From the NCBI RefSeq assembly GCF_018131015.1, contig NZ_JAFCJJ010000002.1, positions 124,001 to 188,000 of the forward strand: a stretch of DNA of 64,000 nt, given 5' to 3'. The number at the start of each line of letters is the position of its first letter. Position 1 is the first letter of the stretch. A program made the position numbers and the translations under genes. Positions 10,430-19,563 of this stretch are shown one piece after another. The notes beneath the pieces were generated by a model that was given only the letters and a program-made list of their open reading frames with translations, was not told the DNA's origin and did no database searches. The DNA is from Bradyrhizobium diazoefficiens (lineage in GTDB: Bacteria > Pseudomonadota > Alphaproteobacteria > Rhizobiales > Xanthobacteraceae).

Positions 10430-11818
10430 ATGACAATCACCCGCCGCAGCTTCCTCTCGGCTTCGGCGGTCCTTGCTGCCAGCCCGATCCTGCGCGCTCA
10501 TGCCGCGCCCTTGCCGCGCGAGGCCGACATCGTCGTGATCGGGGCAGGTGCCGCCGGCATCGCCGCGGCGCGGCGCATCATGGCGGCCAATCGCAAGGTC
10601 GTGGTGCTGGAGGCCGCCGCGCAGATCGGCGGCCGCTGCATCACGGACTCCACGACCTTCGACGTGCCGTTCGACCGCGGCGCGCGCTGGATGCACAATC
10701 CCGACACCAATCCGATGATCCGGCTGGCGCGCAACGCCGGGCTCGACGTGCTGCCGGCGCCGTCGGGCCAGAAGATGCGCATCGGACGCCGCAACGCCCG
10801 CGCGGGCGAGACCGAGGAATTCCTGGCGGCGCTGGTGCGGGCCAACCGCGCCATCGACGAGGCCGCGCGCGGCAAGCTGGACACGGCGTGCGCCTCGGTA
10901 TTGCCACGGGATCTCGGCGACTGGGCCGGCGCGGCGGAGTTCGTGCTGGGCGCGAGCTTTGCCGGCAAGGATCTCAAGGAACTGTCGGCGATCGACAAGG
11001 CGCGCGCGCAGGACCGCAACGCCGCGATCGCCTGTCGCCAGGGCCTCGGCACGCTGATCACGAAACTCGGCGAGCAGGCGCCGGTCGCGCTGTCGACGCC
11101 GGCCAATCGCATCGCGTGGGGCAATCGCGACGTCACCGTGGAGACGCCCGCCGGCAAGATCGCGGCGCGCGCCGCCATCGTCACGGTCTCGACCAACGTG
11201 CTGATGTCGGGCGCGATCAAGTTCGGACCCGACATTCCCAAGCGCACGCTCGATGCAGCGTCGAAGCTCACGCTCGGCAGCTACGATCACATCGTGCTGG
11301 AACTGCCCAGGAATCCGCTCGGCCTGTCACGCGACGACATCCTGATCGAGCAGAGCAACTCGACGCGCACGGCGCTGATGTTCGCCAATATCGGCGGCTC
11401 GTCGCTGTGCTCGATCGACGTCGGCGGCTCGTTCGGGCGCGACCTTTCGGAGCAGGGCGAGAAAGCGATGACGGCCTTTGCGCGGGAATGGATCACGAAG
11501 CTGTTCGGCAGCGAGGCCGCATCGAGCGTGCAGAAGACCAGCGCGACGCGCTGGAACGCGGCGCCCTTCGTGCTGGGCGCGATGTCGGCGGCCTCTCCCG
11601 GCGGCCAGCTCTCGCGCAGGATCCTGGCCGAGCCGATCGGCAATGTGTTCCTGGCCGGCGAAGCCACGCACGAGACGCTGTGGGGCACGGTGGACGGCGC
11701 CTGGGAAAGCGGCGAGCGCGCCGCGGATGCCGCGCTCCGCAAGATCGGCGCATTCAAGGATGATGCCGCCGAGGCCCCGACGCAGTCGACCAAGAAGCGC
11801 CGCGCGCCGCGGCAGTAA
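10430..11818 (+). CDS. Tat-exported flavin-containing amine oxidase
   Basis: The 462-residue product begins with a twin-arginine signal (TRRSFLSASAVLAA, cleavage likely after AHA near residue 25), followed by a dinucleotide-binding motif VVIGAGAAGIAAARR at 35-49 and the amine-oxidase segments GGRCITD and FDRGARWMH. Near the C-terminus are FLAGEATHE and GAWESGERAA, the FAD-binding ends of the monoamine-oxidase/polyamine-oxidase family. It should oxidise an amine in the periplasm, with an unknown substrate. ATG at 10430 is preferred over the upstream 10316 because it puts the Tat motif at the N-terminus. It stands alone between repeats. Confidence 0.88.
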   Translation: MTITRRSFLSASAVLAASPILRAHAAPLPREADIVVIGAGAAGIAAARRIMAANRKVVVLEAAAQIGGRCITDSTTFDVPFDRGARWMHNPDTNPMIRLARNAGLDVLPAPSGQKMRIGRRNARAGETEEFLAALVRANRAIDEAARGKLDTACASVLPRDLGDWAGAAEFVLGASFAGKDLKELSAIDKARAQDRNAAIACRQGLGTLITKLGEQAPVALSTPANRIAWGNRDVTVETPAGKIAARAAIVTVSTNVLMSGAIKFGPDIPKRTLDAASKLTLGSYDHIVLELPRNPLGLSRDDILIEQSNSTRTALMFANIGGSSLCSIDVGGSFGRDLSEQGEKAMTAFAREWITKLFGSEAASSVQKTSATRWNAAPFVLGAMSAASPGGQLSRRILAEPIGNVFLAGEATHETLWGTVDGAWESGERAADAALRKIGAFKDDAAEAPTQSTKKRRAPRQ

Positions 11819-11831
11819 GGCAATTGATTTC

Positions 11832-11976
11832 GTCGTCGTCCTGGACAAGCGCAGCGAAGCGGAGCGCCGATCCAGGACCCATTACCCCCAGGAGGAGTTT
11901 GGTGAAGACCCGGAGTTACCCGATCGCTCTAAAACGCTGACCGGGGTAATGGGTCCTGGCTTTCGCCAGGACGACT
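11832..11976. repeat. REPIN-like inverted pair (GTCCTGGC family, second copy)
   Basis: The left arm GTCGTCGTCCTGGACAAGCG and right arm GGGTCCTGGCTTTCGCCAGG with GACGAC form an inverted pair around a 90-bp spacer. The right arm, including the preceding GGGGTAATGGGTCCTGG, is nearly identical to the right arm at 9210-9240. It separates the convergent amine oxidase and TauE/SafE genes. Confidence 0.7.
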
Positions 11977-11987
11977 CGTGGAGGAAG

Positions 11988-12758
11988 TCAGCGCAACACG
12001 CCGTCCAGCACCGGAAGCCCGGCGATCACCGCCGTCGCGATCAGCGCGTAGCAGATGCCGCGAAACACCTTTTCGCTGGCCCGGCCGAACAGCGAGGCGC
12101 CGAAGGCGACGCCGAGCGCATAGGCCGGGCCGACGCCGAGCGAGAGCGCAAGCGACTCGCGGCTGATCAGGCCGGTCGAGGCATAGCTGATCATCGAGAA
12201 CACGTCTGACGCGCCGAAGAACAGCACGATGTTGGCGCGCGCGACGATCGGCGCGATCGGGCGGCCGAGCCAGTAGCCGACGATCGGCGGGCCGCCGGTC
12301 TGCGCCAGGCCGCTGCAGAAGCCGGAGAGGCCGCCGATGCCGACCGACAGCCAGGCGTGGTCCTTTCCGCGATAGCGCCAGCCCGAGAGCAGCAGCAGGA
12401 GCAGCGCGGCGACGAAGCAGGAGATGATCCAGCGCGTGGTGACGGGCTCGAGCACGCTGAGGAAATAAGTGCCGATGGGAACGCCGACCAGCGCGCCCAG
12501 CACGATCACGGCGGTGGCCTTGCGATCCGCCTTGCGCCACGCATCGGGCACCATTGGCGCAGCCGCGACGAAATCGATGACGAGCAGCAGTGCCGCGACG
12601 AGCTTTGGCGCGGCGAGGCTGCTCGCGAGCGGCATGAAGATCAGCGCCGCGCCGAAGCCGGAGAAGCCGCGCGCGGTGCCCGCGATGAAGGCGACGGCGC
12701 AGAGCGCCATCGCAATGGTGAGGCCGACATCCCTCGGGAGGAAGTCCGCGAGGCTCAT
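11988..12758 (-). CDS. TauE/SafE (TSUP) family membrane transporter
   Basis: The 256-residue protein is almost entirely hydrophobic, with about eight helices, and has the TSUP-family features [14 protein letters not shown] near the N-terminus and [24 protein letters not shown] after the mid-loop, two copies of the same half-motif. The family exports sulfite, sulfonates or other organic anions; the substrate here cannot be told. Its ATG overlaps the pheT stop codon by four bases (ATGA), so it is translationally coupled to and probably transcribed with pheST, an unusual partner for a tRNA synthetase operon. Confidence 0.85.
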   Translation of the reverse strand: MSLADFLPRDVGLTIAMALCAVAFIAGTARGFSGFGAALIFMPLASSLAAPKLVAALLLVIDFVAAAPMVPDAWRKADRKATAVIVLGALVGVPIGTYFLSVLEPVTTRWIISCFVAALLLLLLSGWRYRGKDHAWLSVGIGGLSGFCSGLAQTGGPPIVGYWLGRPIAPIVARANIVLFFGASDVFSMISYASTGLISRESLALSLGVGPAYALGVAFGASLFGRASEKVFRGICYALIATAVIAGLPVLDGVLR

Positions 12759-15163
12759 CCGCGCAAAGTGCCGCCGGTCTTCTTCGTGACCTCCGCCACG
12801 ATCTTGGCGGCGGCGGCGTCGATCTCCTGATCGGTCAGGGTCTTCTCGCGCGGCTGCATCGTCACCGCGATGGCGATCGACTTCTTGCCGTCCTCGATGC
12901 CCTTGCCTTCATAGAGGTCGAACACGTTGACGCCGGCGATCAGCTTCTTGTCCGCACCGAGCGCGGCGCGCACGATGTCGGCGGCCTTCACGCTGCGATC
13001 GACGATGAAGGCGAAGTCGCGCGACACCGGCTGGAATGCCGACAGCTCGATCACGGGCTTTGCACGGGTCGGCTTCTTCTTGGCCTCGGGGATGCGGTCG
13101 AGGATCACCTCGAACACCACGAGCGGGCCGTCGGCGCCAAGCGCTTCCAGCGCGCGCGGATGCATCTCGCCGAAATGGCCGAGCACGTTCTGCGGGCCCA
13201 TCTGGATCGTGCCCGAGCGGCCCGGATGCAGCCACGTCGGTCCGCCGGCGACGATCTGCAGCGACTGCATCGGCGCGCCGGCCGCAGCCAGCACCGCGAG
13301 CGCATCGGCCTTGGCGTCGAACACGCTGACCTCTGCCGCGCCGGTCCAGTGCCGGCCGACACCTTCCGACGAGGCAAAGCCGCGGCGCACGCCGCTTGCC
13401 GCCATGAACTGGTCCTGCGGACGGTCGCCCTTGAAGAGCTGGCCGACCTCGAACAAGGCGACATCGCCATAGCCGCGATTGGCATTGGCCTGCGCGGCGC
13501 CGATCAGGCCCGCCAGCAGGGTCGGGCGCATGTCGGACAGGTCGGATGCGATCGGATTGGCGACTTCGAGCTCGCGCTGGCCGCCGCCGAACAGTTTTGC
13601 CGCCGGCTTGGTGATGAACGACCAGGTCACGGCCTCGACCATGCCGCGGCTCGCGAGCGCGCGCCTGGCGCGGCGGGTGCGGAGCTGCAGCGGCGTCAGC
13701 ACCGGTTTGCGCGGCTCCTCGCCGCGCCCGAACGGCGTCTCCGGCACCTTGTCGACGCCGAAGATGCGAACGATTTCCTCGACGATGTCGGCCTTGCCGT
13801 GCACGTCGGTGCGCCAGGACGGCACCGCGACCTTCACCACCGGGCCCTGGCCCGCCATCATGAAGCCGAGATGGGTCAGGATGCGCTTCATCTCGACCTG
13901 CGGCACCTCGATGCCGGACAGCCGCTTCACCTCGCTGAGCGGGAAGTCGATGACGCGGTCGTCGCCAAAGGCCTTGCCGACCACGACGTTCTCGGACGGC
14001 GCGCCGCCGCACATCTCCATTACCAGCTTGGTCGCAAGCTCGAGCCCCGGCACCATGAAGGCCCGATCGACGCCGCGCTCGAAGCGGTAGCGCGCGTCCG
14101 AATTGATGCCGAGCTTGCGGCCGGTCTGGGCGATGTTGATCTCGTTCCACAACGCGGACTCGATCAACACGTCGGTGGTGGTCTCGTCGCAGCCGGAGGC
14201 CTCGCCGCCCATGATGCCGGCGAGCGATTCGACGCCGTGCTCGTCGGCGATCACGCAAATGGCGGGATCGAGATTGTAGGTGCGGCCGTCGAGGGCGAGC
14301 AGCGTCTCGCCCGCGCGGGCGCGGCGCACCACGAGATTGCCCTTCACCTTCTTCGCGTCGAACACGTGCAGCGGACGGGCGCGGTCGTAGGTCATGAAGT
14401 TCGTGATGTCGACCAGCGCGTTGATCGGGCGCAGCCCGATCGCGGTGAGTCGCTTCTGCAGCCATTCCGGCGACGGGCCGTTCTTGACGCCGCGCACGAG
14501 GCGGAGCGCAAAGCCCGGACACAGCGCCGCGTCCTCGACCGTGACCTTCACCGGGCAGGGGAATTCGCCCTTGACCGGCTTGATGCCGGGGTCCCTGAAC
14601 TTGCCCATGTCGGCGGCGGCGAGGTCGCGCGCGATGCCGTGCACGCCGGTGCAGTCCTGCCGGTTCGGCGTCAGGTTGATCTCGATCACGGGATCGCCGA
14701 GGCCGGCCCATTCGGCGTAAGCAGCGCCGATCGGCGCGTCGGCCGGCAATTCCATAATGCCGTCATGGTCGTTGGAGATCTGCAGCTCGGCCGCCGAGCA
14801 CAGCATGCCGCGGCTCTCGACGCCGCGGATGGTGCCGATGCCGAGCGTGATGTCCTTGCCGGGAATGTAGGTGCCGGGCGGGGAGAACACGCTGACGAGC
14901 CCACTGCGCGCATTCGGCGCGCCGCACACGACCTGCACGGGCGCACCCCCGTCGCCGGTGTCGACCATGCAGACGCGCAGGCGATCCGCGTTCGGATGCT
15001 GCTCGGCCGAGATCACCCTCGCGATCGTGAAGGGCTTGAGCGCCTTCGCCTTGTCCTCGATGCTCTCGACCTCGAGTCCGATCATGGTGAGCTTGTCCGC
15101 GAGCCTGTCCAGCGGCTCGTCGGTGTCGAGATGATCCTTCAGCCAGGAGAGGGTGAATTTCAT
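12755..15163 (-). CDS. pheT: Phenylalanine-tRNA ligase beta subunit
   Basis: At 802 residues this is full length. It has the N-terminal tRNA-binding (EMAP-like) domain with VVCGAPN at about 78-84, the B3/B4 editing domain ([19 protein letters not shown] region), the B5 domain and the C-terminal ferredoxin-like FDX-ACB domain ([16 protein letters not shown]). With PheS it forms the (alpha-beta)2 enzyme charging tRNA-Phe. Its ATG overlaps the stop of the DUF559 nuclease gene and its stop overlaps the start of the TSUP gene, each by ATGA, so translation is coupled across three genes. Confidence 0.97.
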   Translation of the reverse strand: MKFTLSWLKDHLDTDEPLDRLADKLTMIGLEVESIEDKAKALKPFTIARVISAEQHPNADRLRVCMVDTGDGGAPVQVVCGAPNARSGLVSVFSPPGTYIPGKDITLGIGTIRGVESRGMLCSAAELQISNDHDGIMELPADAPIGAAYAEWAGLGDPVIEINLTPNRQDCTGVHGIARDLAAADMGKFRDPGIKPVKGEFPCPVKVTVEDAALCPGFALRLVRGVKNGPSPEWLQKRLTAIGLRPINALVDITNFMTYDRARPLHVFDAKKVKGNLVVRRARAGETLLALDGRTYNLDPAICVIADEHGVESLAGIMGGEASGCDETTTDVLIESALWNEINIAQTGRKLGINSDARYRFERGVDRAFMVPGLELATKLVMEMCGGAPSENVVVGKAFGDDRVIDFPLSEVKRLSGIEVPQVEMKRILTHLGFMMAGQGPVVKVAVPSWRTDVHGKADIVEEIVRIFGVDKVPETPFGRGEEPRKPVLTPLQLRTRRARRALASRGMVEAVTWSFITKPAAKLFGGGQRELEVANPIASDLSDMRPTLLAGLIGAAQANANRGYGDVALFEVGQLFKGDRPQDQFMAASGVRRGFASSEGVGRHWTGAAEVSVFDAKADALAVLAAAGAPMQSLQIVAGGPTWLHPGRSGTIQMGPQNVLGHFGEMHPRALEALGADGPLVVFEVILDRIPEAKKKPTRAKPVIELSAFQPVSRDFAFIVDRSVKAADIVRAALGADKKLIAGVNVFDLYEGKGIEDGKKSIAIAVTMQPREKTLTDQEIDAAAAKIVAEVTKKTGGTLRG

Positions 15164-15630
15164 GGCTGTGTGCCTCGGGTCTGATCGGTGTTCACTGAAT
15201 TGGTTTGGTCGGTGTTCGTGTTCCCTCCCCCCTTGTGGGGGAGGGTCAGGGAGGGGGGTGAGCCGCGGGCTCCGATGGAAGCGGCCTGGCGAATTGCCTC
15301 AACAACTCCCTCGAGGTTCGACATCACCTGTTCGTTGGTAAAGCGCAGAACCTGAAAACCCTCGGCGGCAAAGAACGCGTCGCGGCGTTGATCTGCCTTC
15401 TGACGTTCGTCGAAATCGTGGGATTCCCCATCAAGCTCGATGATGATCTCCGATGAGAAACACACGAAATCGGCGATGTAATTTCCAATCGGCGTCTGAC
15501 GTCGGATGCCAACACCGTCCATGCGGTTAGCCTTCAAATAACGCCACAGCAGTGTCTCTGCGCGCGTCATCGCTCGGCGAAGCTGCTTCGCCCGGCTGCA
15601 CTGACGATCGCTCACAACTGCGTGCGGCAT
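15160..15630 (-). CDS. DUF559 (Vsr-like) endonuclease-domain protein
   Basis: The 156-residue protein has a DUF559 domain, related to very-short-patch-repair endonucleases and the PD-(D/E)XK fold: [22 protein letters not shown], Asp54 (YIADF), and Glu65/Asp67 with His71 (IIELDGESH), followed by QRRDAFF and GFQVLRF. Residues from about 123 onward are not part of the domain; they are read through a copy of a dispersed palindromic repeat ([12 protein letters not shown]). The start codon lies 9 bp from an inverted copy of the same repeat. It sits between pheS and pheT and its stop overlaps the pheT start. Its role is unknown; a mobile or repair nuclease is possible. Confidence 0.85.
   Translation of the reverse strand: MPHAVVSDRQCSRAKQLRRAMTRAETLLWRYLKANRMDGVGIRRQTPIGNYIADFVCFSSEIIIELDGESHDFDERQKADQRRDAFFAAEGFQVLRFTNEQVMSNLEGVVEAIRQAASIGARGSPPSLTLPHKGGGNTNTDQTNSVNTDQTRGTQP
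15220..15259 (+). repeat. 40-bp palindromic repeat, copy A (inside the 3' end of the DUF559 gene)
   Basis: The copy starts GTTCCCTCCCCCCTTG and ends GGGAGGGGGGT. It is a perfect inverted match to copy B at 15639-15678 and differs by one base from the copy at 21005-21044. It is translated as part of the nuclease's C-terminus. Confidence 0.92.
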
Positions 15631-15638
15631 CCGCGGCT

Positions 15639-15678
15639 ACCCCCCTCCCTGACCCTCCCCCACAAGGGGGGAGGGAAC
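15639..15678 (-). repeat. 40-bp palindromic repeat, copy B (just upstream of the DUF559 gene)
   Basis: This is the exact reverse complement of copy A at 15220-15259. After one inserted base the match continues for another eight bases (AGCCGCGG). Together the two copies bracket the nuclease gene in inverted orientation, in the interval between pheS and the nuclease start. Confidence 0.92.
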
Positions 15679-15725
15679 GGAGAGAGTCTCCGCATGTCTG
15701 ATAATCGTATGGCCGGGCAACGCCA

Positions 15726-16814
15726 TCACGAGCTCAGCCCTCCGGCAAGCGTTGGAACTTCGAGCGGCTTGAAGCCGTAATGGGTGAGCCAGCGGACGTC
15801 GCTGTCGAACAGCTGGCGCAGATCGCTCATGCCGTATTTCAGCATGGCGATGCGGTCGATGCCCATGCCCCAGGCAAAGCCCTGGTAGACGTCGGGATCG
15901 ATGCCGCAGGCGCGCAGCACGTTCGGGTGCACCATGCCGCAGCCGAGAATCTCCATCCAGTCCTCGCCCTCGCCGAAGCGGATCTCGCCCTTGTCGCGGC
16001 GGCACTGGATGTCGACTTCCAGCGACGGCTCGGTGAACGGGAAGAACGAGGGCCGGAAGCGCATGTTGATGTGGTCGACCTCGAAGAACGCCTTGCAGAA
16101 CTCGTGCAGGATCCATTTGAGGTGGCCGAGATGCGAGCTCTTGTCGATGACGAGGCCCTCGACCTGGTGGAATTGCGGCGTGTGGGTCGCATCCGAATCG
16201 ATGCGGTAGGTGCGGCCCGGGCAGATCACGCGGATCGGGGGCTTCTGGCTCAGCATGGTGCGCACCTGCACCGGCGAGGTGTGGGTCCTCAGCAGCATGC
16301 GCGAGCCGTCCTCCTTCGGATGGAAGAAGAAGGTGTCGTGCATCTCGCGCGCCGGATGGCCTTCCGGGAAGTTCAGCTTGGTGAAATTGTAGTCGTCGGT
16401 CTCGATGTCGGGGCCTTCGGCGACCGAGAATCCCATGTCGGCGAAGATCGTGGTCAGCTCGTCCCAGACCTGGCTCAAGGGGTGGATGCGGCCGGCCTCG
16501 GCCTGCGCATCGCGCAGCGGCAGGGTGACGTCGATGGTCTCCGCAGCGAGCCGCGCATCGAGCGCCGCCGACTTCAGCACGTCGCGCCGCGCGGCGAGCG
16601 CCCCGGTGACCTTGTCCTTGGCCTGGTTGATCGCGGCGCCTTGCGTCTTGCGCTCGTCCGGCGACATCTTGCCGAGCGTGGCGAGCAGTGCCGAGATCGA
16701 GCCCTTCTTGCCGAGGGCTGCGACGCGCACCGTTTCGAGGGCGGCTTCGTCGCCGGCGGCGGCGATCTGGTCGAGGATGGATGTTTCGAGCGTTGCGAGG
16801 TCGGACACAGTCAA
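15726..16814 (-). CDS. pheS: Phenylalanine-tRNA ligase alpha subunit
   Basis: The 362-residue subunit has the N-terminal coiled-coil arm (residues about 1-100) and the class II synthetase core: motif 2 [17 protein letters not shown] and motif 3 [15 protein letters not shown]. It carries the active site that activates phenylalanine, with PheT for tRNA recognition. The gene is first in the pheS-DUF559-pheT-TSUP group on the minus strand. A terminator-like hairpin lies in its leader. Its usual upstream neighbour rplT is 570 bp away behind an oppositely oriented small gene. Confidence 0.97.
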   Translation of the reverse strand: MTVSDLATLETSILDQIAAAGDEAALETVRVAALGKKGSISALLATLGKMSPDERKTQGAAINQAKDKVTGALAARRDVLKSAALDARLAAETIDVTLPLRDAQAEAGRIHPLSQVWDELTTIFADMGFSVAEGPDIETDDYNFTKLNFPEGHPAREMHDTFFFHPKEDGSRMLLRTHTSPVQVRTMLSQKPPIRVICPGRTYRIDSDATHTPQFHQVEGLVIDKSSHLGHLKWILHEFCKAFFEVDHINMRFRPSFFPFTEPSLEVDIQCRRDKGEIRFGEGEDWMEILGCGMVHPNVLRACGIDPDVYQGFAWGMGIDRIAMLKYGMSDLRQLFDSDVRWLTHYGFKPLEVPTLAGGLSS

Positions 16815-16872
16815 ATCCCTGCTGCCAAAATTCGGCTGGGTTGTCGCCGCCCGAAGGCCGTAACGTCAAGCG

Positions 16873-16903
16873 AAAAGCCGGTCGTTTCGGGCTCACGACC
16901 GGC
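16873..16903 (-). terminator. Terminator-like hairpin in the pheS leader
   Basis: On the minus strand GCCGGTCGT and ACGACCGGC form a perfect 9-bp stem with a 9-base loop, followed directly by TTTT. It lies about 60 bp upstream of the pheS start on the coding strand, the position of an attenuator, or it may be the end of transcripts coming from rplT. No Phe-rich leader peptide was seen upstream of it. Confidence 0.6.
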
Positions 16904-16959
16904 CGGGTTGAACCTCGCGCGGGGACTCGGGACCAACGGGGATACGAGGAGACTGCGCG

Positions 16960-17373
16960 ATGCTTTCAAGATCCTGTCTGGCCATGCTGGCCGTCGTTCT
17001 ATCGGCCGCCGGCGCCCCGGCGCACGCCATGGTCTGCATGGACAAGTCCATGACGCTGGACGAGGTCGTCGACACCATCAGCGCCCAGAAAAGCTGCGAA
17101 GCCGCGATGAAGGTGTTCGGGGATTGCCAATTGACCGCGAGCGGCGACGTCCAGCTCGGCGCCGCCGTCGAGAAGAAATGCGAGGCGGACTTCATGCCGG
17201 GCCTCAGCCCTGCGCGGAAGCACGCCTACGGACGCGAGATGCGCGTGTGCGACCGAAAGTACCGGAATAAATCCGGCACCATGTATCTATCGTTCACGGC
17301 ATTCTGCCGGGCGGAGGTCGCCCAGCGTTACTCGCAACGCGCGCTGAAGGCCGCGGGCCCGAAAGCCCGCTAG
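16960..17373 (+). CDS. Small exported protein, function unknown
   Basis: I do not recognise a family. The 137-residue product begins with a clear Sec signal peptide (MLSRSCLAMLAVVLSAAGAPAHA, cleavage after AHA near residue 23) and the mature part has six cysteines (MVCMDKS, QKSCEAA, FGDCQLT, EKKCEAD, MRVCDRK, TAFCRAE), enough for three disulfides in the periplasm. It is oriented opposite to the surrounding translation genes, convergent with rplT with only 8 bp between the stop codons, so rplT transcripts probably run antisense into it. Confidence 0.72.
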   Translation: MLSRSCLAMLAVVLSAAGAPAHAMVCMDKSMTLDEVVDTISAQKSCEAAMKVFGDCQLTASGDVQLGAAVEKKCEADFMPGLSPARKHAYGREMRVCDRKYRNKSGTMYLSFTAFCRAEVAQRYSQRALKAAGPKAR

Positions 17374-17381
17374 CGCAGGCC

Positions 17382-17741
17382 TCAGGCCGCGAGCGCAGCC
17401 TTGGCCTTCTCGGCGATCGCCTGGAACGACGCGGGCTCGTTGATCGCGAGATCCGACAGCACCTTGCGGTCCACGGTGATCCCGGACTTGGCCATGCCGT
17501 CGATAAACTTGCTGTAGGTCAGGCCGAACGGACGGACGGCAGCGTTGATGCGCTGGATCCAGAGCGCGCGGAACGTCCGCTTCTTACGCTTGCGGTCGCG
17601 GAAGGCGTATTGCTGGGCCTTCTCCACCGCCGGCTTGGCGGCGCGGATGGTGTTCTTGCGGCGGCCGTAGAAACCCTTGGCGGCCTTGTAGACTTTCTTG
17701 TGCTTGGCGTGGGCGGTCACACCGCGTTTGACGCGTGACAT
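17382..17741 (-). CDS. rplT: 50S ribosomal protein L20
   Basis: At 119 residues it has the full L20 signature ([45 protein letters not shown]). L20 binds 23S rRNA early in 50S assembly and in enterobacteria also represses its own operon by binding the mRNA. It follows rpmI by 91 bp on the same strand. No terminator is visible between it and the convergent small exported-protein gene. Confidence 0.98.
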   Translation of the reverse strand: MSRVKRGVTAHAKHKKVYKAAKGFYGRRKNTIRAAKPAVEKAQQYAFRDRKRKKRTFRALWIQRINAAVRPFGLTYSKFIDGMAKSGITVDRKVLSDLAINEPASFQAIAEKAKAALAA

Positions 17742-17832
17742 GACGAAATTCCTTCAGAGATGACTTCGGTTTTGGGATCACCGCGCGAACGCGGCGCAGA
17801 TGGCAATGATCTTGGACTGATCGTGGACGCGA

Positions 17833-18033
17833 TCAGGCGTTCGGCAAGAAGTACTTCTTGACGTTGTCGCCGTCGGTCTTGAACAGCACGCGGGTGCCGC
17901 GGAGCTGACGGATCTGCTTCTTCGTCCGCTTGATCATGCCGTGACGCTTGCCGCGCTGGGCGTGCATCACTTTGCCGGTGGCAGTCACCTTGAAGCGCTT
18001 TTTGGCGCCCGATTTGGTCTTCAGCTTGGGCAT
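17833..18033 (-). CDS. rpmI: 50S ribosomal protein L35
   Basis: The 66-residue basic protein matches L35 ([33 protein letters not shown]). It precedes rplT as in most bacteria. Here it is separated from infC by about 730 bp that contain an opposite-strand gene and a hairpin, so rpmI-rplT must have their own promoter in the 18034-18304 region. GGAG sits just before the start. Confidence 0.98.
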   Translation of the reverse strand: MPKLKTKSGAKKRFKVTATGKVMHAQRGKRHGMIKRTKKQIRQLRGTRVLFKTDGDNVKKYFLPNA

Positions 18034-18304
18034 TTGGCTCTCCTAATGGCCACAGAAACCCGCCCGCGAAGGCGGCTGGCCGTCAAAAATGCTCGTTAGA
18101 GCGTTGATTGTGCTCAGGTTTTTGCGAACAAGCGCGAAACCCGCACGAAACACCGCCACGGCAGCCCTTAATCAGCCGGGCGATGAAGGCTGGGCTTATG
18201 ACAGAGCGGAAGCCAATTGGCAACGATGAACCGCCGGAAGCTGGCCGCCGACTATTCGGGATCATAGCTCCATGTCCACCCGTCTTGCCCCGGAGAGGAC
18301 CAAA

Positions 18305-18703
18305 ATGGCCCAGTTCCCTCAATCCTGCTTGTCCGCCCTCGCTCGTCCCTGCCGGCTGCTGGTGCTGGCCGGGCTCGCCATAACCGCGCTGCCCTCGACG
18401 GCCGATGCCCGTGTCAGTGGCTACAACGGCGTCTGGAACGTCACGTTCGCCACCACCCGCGGCAATTGCAGCTCGGGTTACAGCGTTCCCTTCACCGTCT
18501 CCGGCAGGCGCGTCTCGTCCGCCGGTGGGGGCCGGGTAAGCGGCACGGTCAATCACTCCGGCACCGTCGCCGTCCATGTCTCGGTCGGCGCGTCTCACGC
18601 CGACGGCGGCGGCCGGCTCGCGGCCGCGAACGGCGCCGGTTCCTGGAACGGCCTGATCATGGGCGACCGCTGCAGCGGCACCTGGCACGCGCAGCGGACG
18701 TAA
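18305..18703 (+). CDS. Small exported Gly/Ser-rich protein, function unknown
   Basis: The 132-residue product has a signal peptide (residues about 12-35, LLVLAGLAITALPSTADA) and a mature domain starting YNGVWNVTFATTRGNCSSGYSVPF, rich in Gly, Ser and Val, with cysteines near its start and end (GNCSSG, DRCSGTW) that could form one disulfide. The pattern suggests a small beta-rich periplasmic domain, but no function can be given. ATG at 18305 is chosen over 18272 because GGAGAGG precedes it. It lies between infC and rpmI on the opposite strand. Confidence 0.75.
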   Translation: MAQFPQSCLSALARPCRLLVLAGLAITALPSTADARVSGYNGVWNVTFATTRGNCSSGYSVPFTVSGRRVSSAGGGRVSGTVNHSGTVAVHVSVGASHADGGGRLAAANGAGSWNGLIMGDRCSGTWHAQRT

Positions 18704-18708
18704 AAAGA

Positions 18709-18739
18709 AACGGCCCGCCGGAGATCCGGACGGGCCGTT
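18709..18739. terminator. Bidirectional terminator between infC and the exported-protein gene
   Basis: AACGGCCCG and CGGGCCGTT are perfect 9-bp arms, with an inner CCGG/CCGG stem inside the loop. A-rich sequence lies on the left (TAAAAAG) and T-containing sequence on the right. Located between convergent stop codons at 18703 and 18763, it can end both transcripts and so separates infC from rpmI. Confidence 0.75.
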
Positions 18740-18762
18740 GAATTCTTTGGGGTCAGAGCCGT

Positions 18763-19302
18763 TTAGCGCGGCGCCAGCACCATGACGACCTGACGGCCCT
18801 CGAACCTGGCGTCCTGCTCGACCTTGGCTAGCTCGGCGACGTCGCTCTTGATCTTGTCGAGCAGTTTCGTGCCGATCTCCTGGTGCGCCATCTCGCGGCC
18901 ACGGTAACGCAGGGTGATCTTGACCTTGTCGCCCTCTTCGAAGAACCGCTGCATCGCCCGCATCTTCACGTCGTAATCGTGATCGTCGATCATCGGGCGG
19001 AGCTTGATCTCCTTGATCTCGACGGTCTTCTGCCGCTTGCGGGCCTCGGCGGCCTTTTTCTGGGCGGAATACTTGTATTTCCCGTAGTCCATGATCTTGC
19101 AGACGGGAGGGCTGACATTTGGCGAAATCTCGACCAGATCCATGCCAGCTTCCTGGGCCATCCGAATGGCCATCATCGTCTCGACCGTGCCTTTGTTGTC
19201 ACCGGTCTGATCGATTAGCTGGATCTGCGCATTGCGGATATCATCGTTGATGCGCGGCCCGTCTTTGCTGGCAGGGGCCGGGGCTCTATTGGGACGGCGA
19301 AT
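18763..19302 (-). CDS. infC: Translation initiation factor IF-3 (AUU start codon)
   Basis: The factor prevents premature 30S-50S joining and proofreads initiator tRNA. The N domain ([17 protein letters not shown]) and C domain ([26 protein letters not shown]) are complete. The best start is the ATT codon at 19302 (reading I-R-R-P-N-R-A-P): it gives 179 residues, matching the 180 of E. coli, and GGAG lies 8 bases upstream. ATG at 19365 would add 21 unrelated residues. An AUU start is the classic device by which IF-3 represses its own translation. It is separated from rpmI by a terminator and a reversed gene. Confidence 0.96.
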   Translation of the reverse strand: MRRPNRAPAPASKDGPRINDDIRNAQIQLIDQTGDNKGTVETMMAIRMAQEAGMDLVEISPNVSPPVCKIMDYGKYKYSAQKKAAEARKRQKTVEIKEIKLRPMIDDHDYDVKMRAMQRFFEEGDKVKITLRYRGREMAHQEIGTKLLDKIKSDVAELAKVEQDARFEGRQVVMVLAPR

Positions 19303-19314
19303 GGGTGGTTCTCC
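19300..19314 (-). promoter_or_regulatory. infC ribosome binding site with AUU start
   Basis: On the minus strand GGAG (19314-19311) is followed by 8 bases and ATT at 19302-19300. This decides the infC start and suggests IF-3 autoregulation through codon discrimination, as known in E. coli. Confidence 0.8.
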
Positions 19315-19563
19315 AAGGTTGTGAAAGGAAGCGCCTATTTTGAAGGAAGAAGCGTTTGCCGGCAAGCAATCCGCTCGTGCCGTGGCCGAAAACTCTCAAA
19401 TGCGAGGCTTTTTGGTCACGCCCTTCTGCACGCTGCCCGACATAGACACGTTGCCCTTGTTCCGCAAGCGTCCCCAAAGGGCAATGCATGGTCTAATACA
19501 GGGCGCAATGCCGGCGCCCCGTCTCACCAGAGTTGAAAACCCTACAGGCAGAGTAAACGTTCC

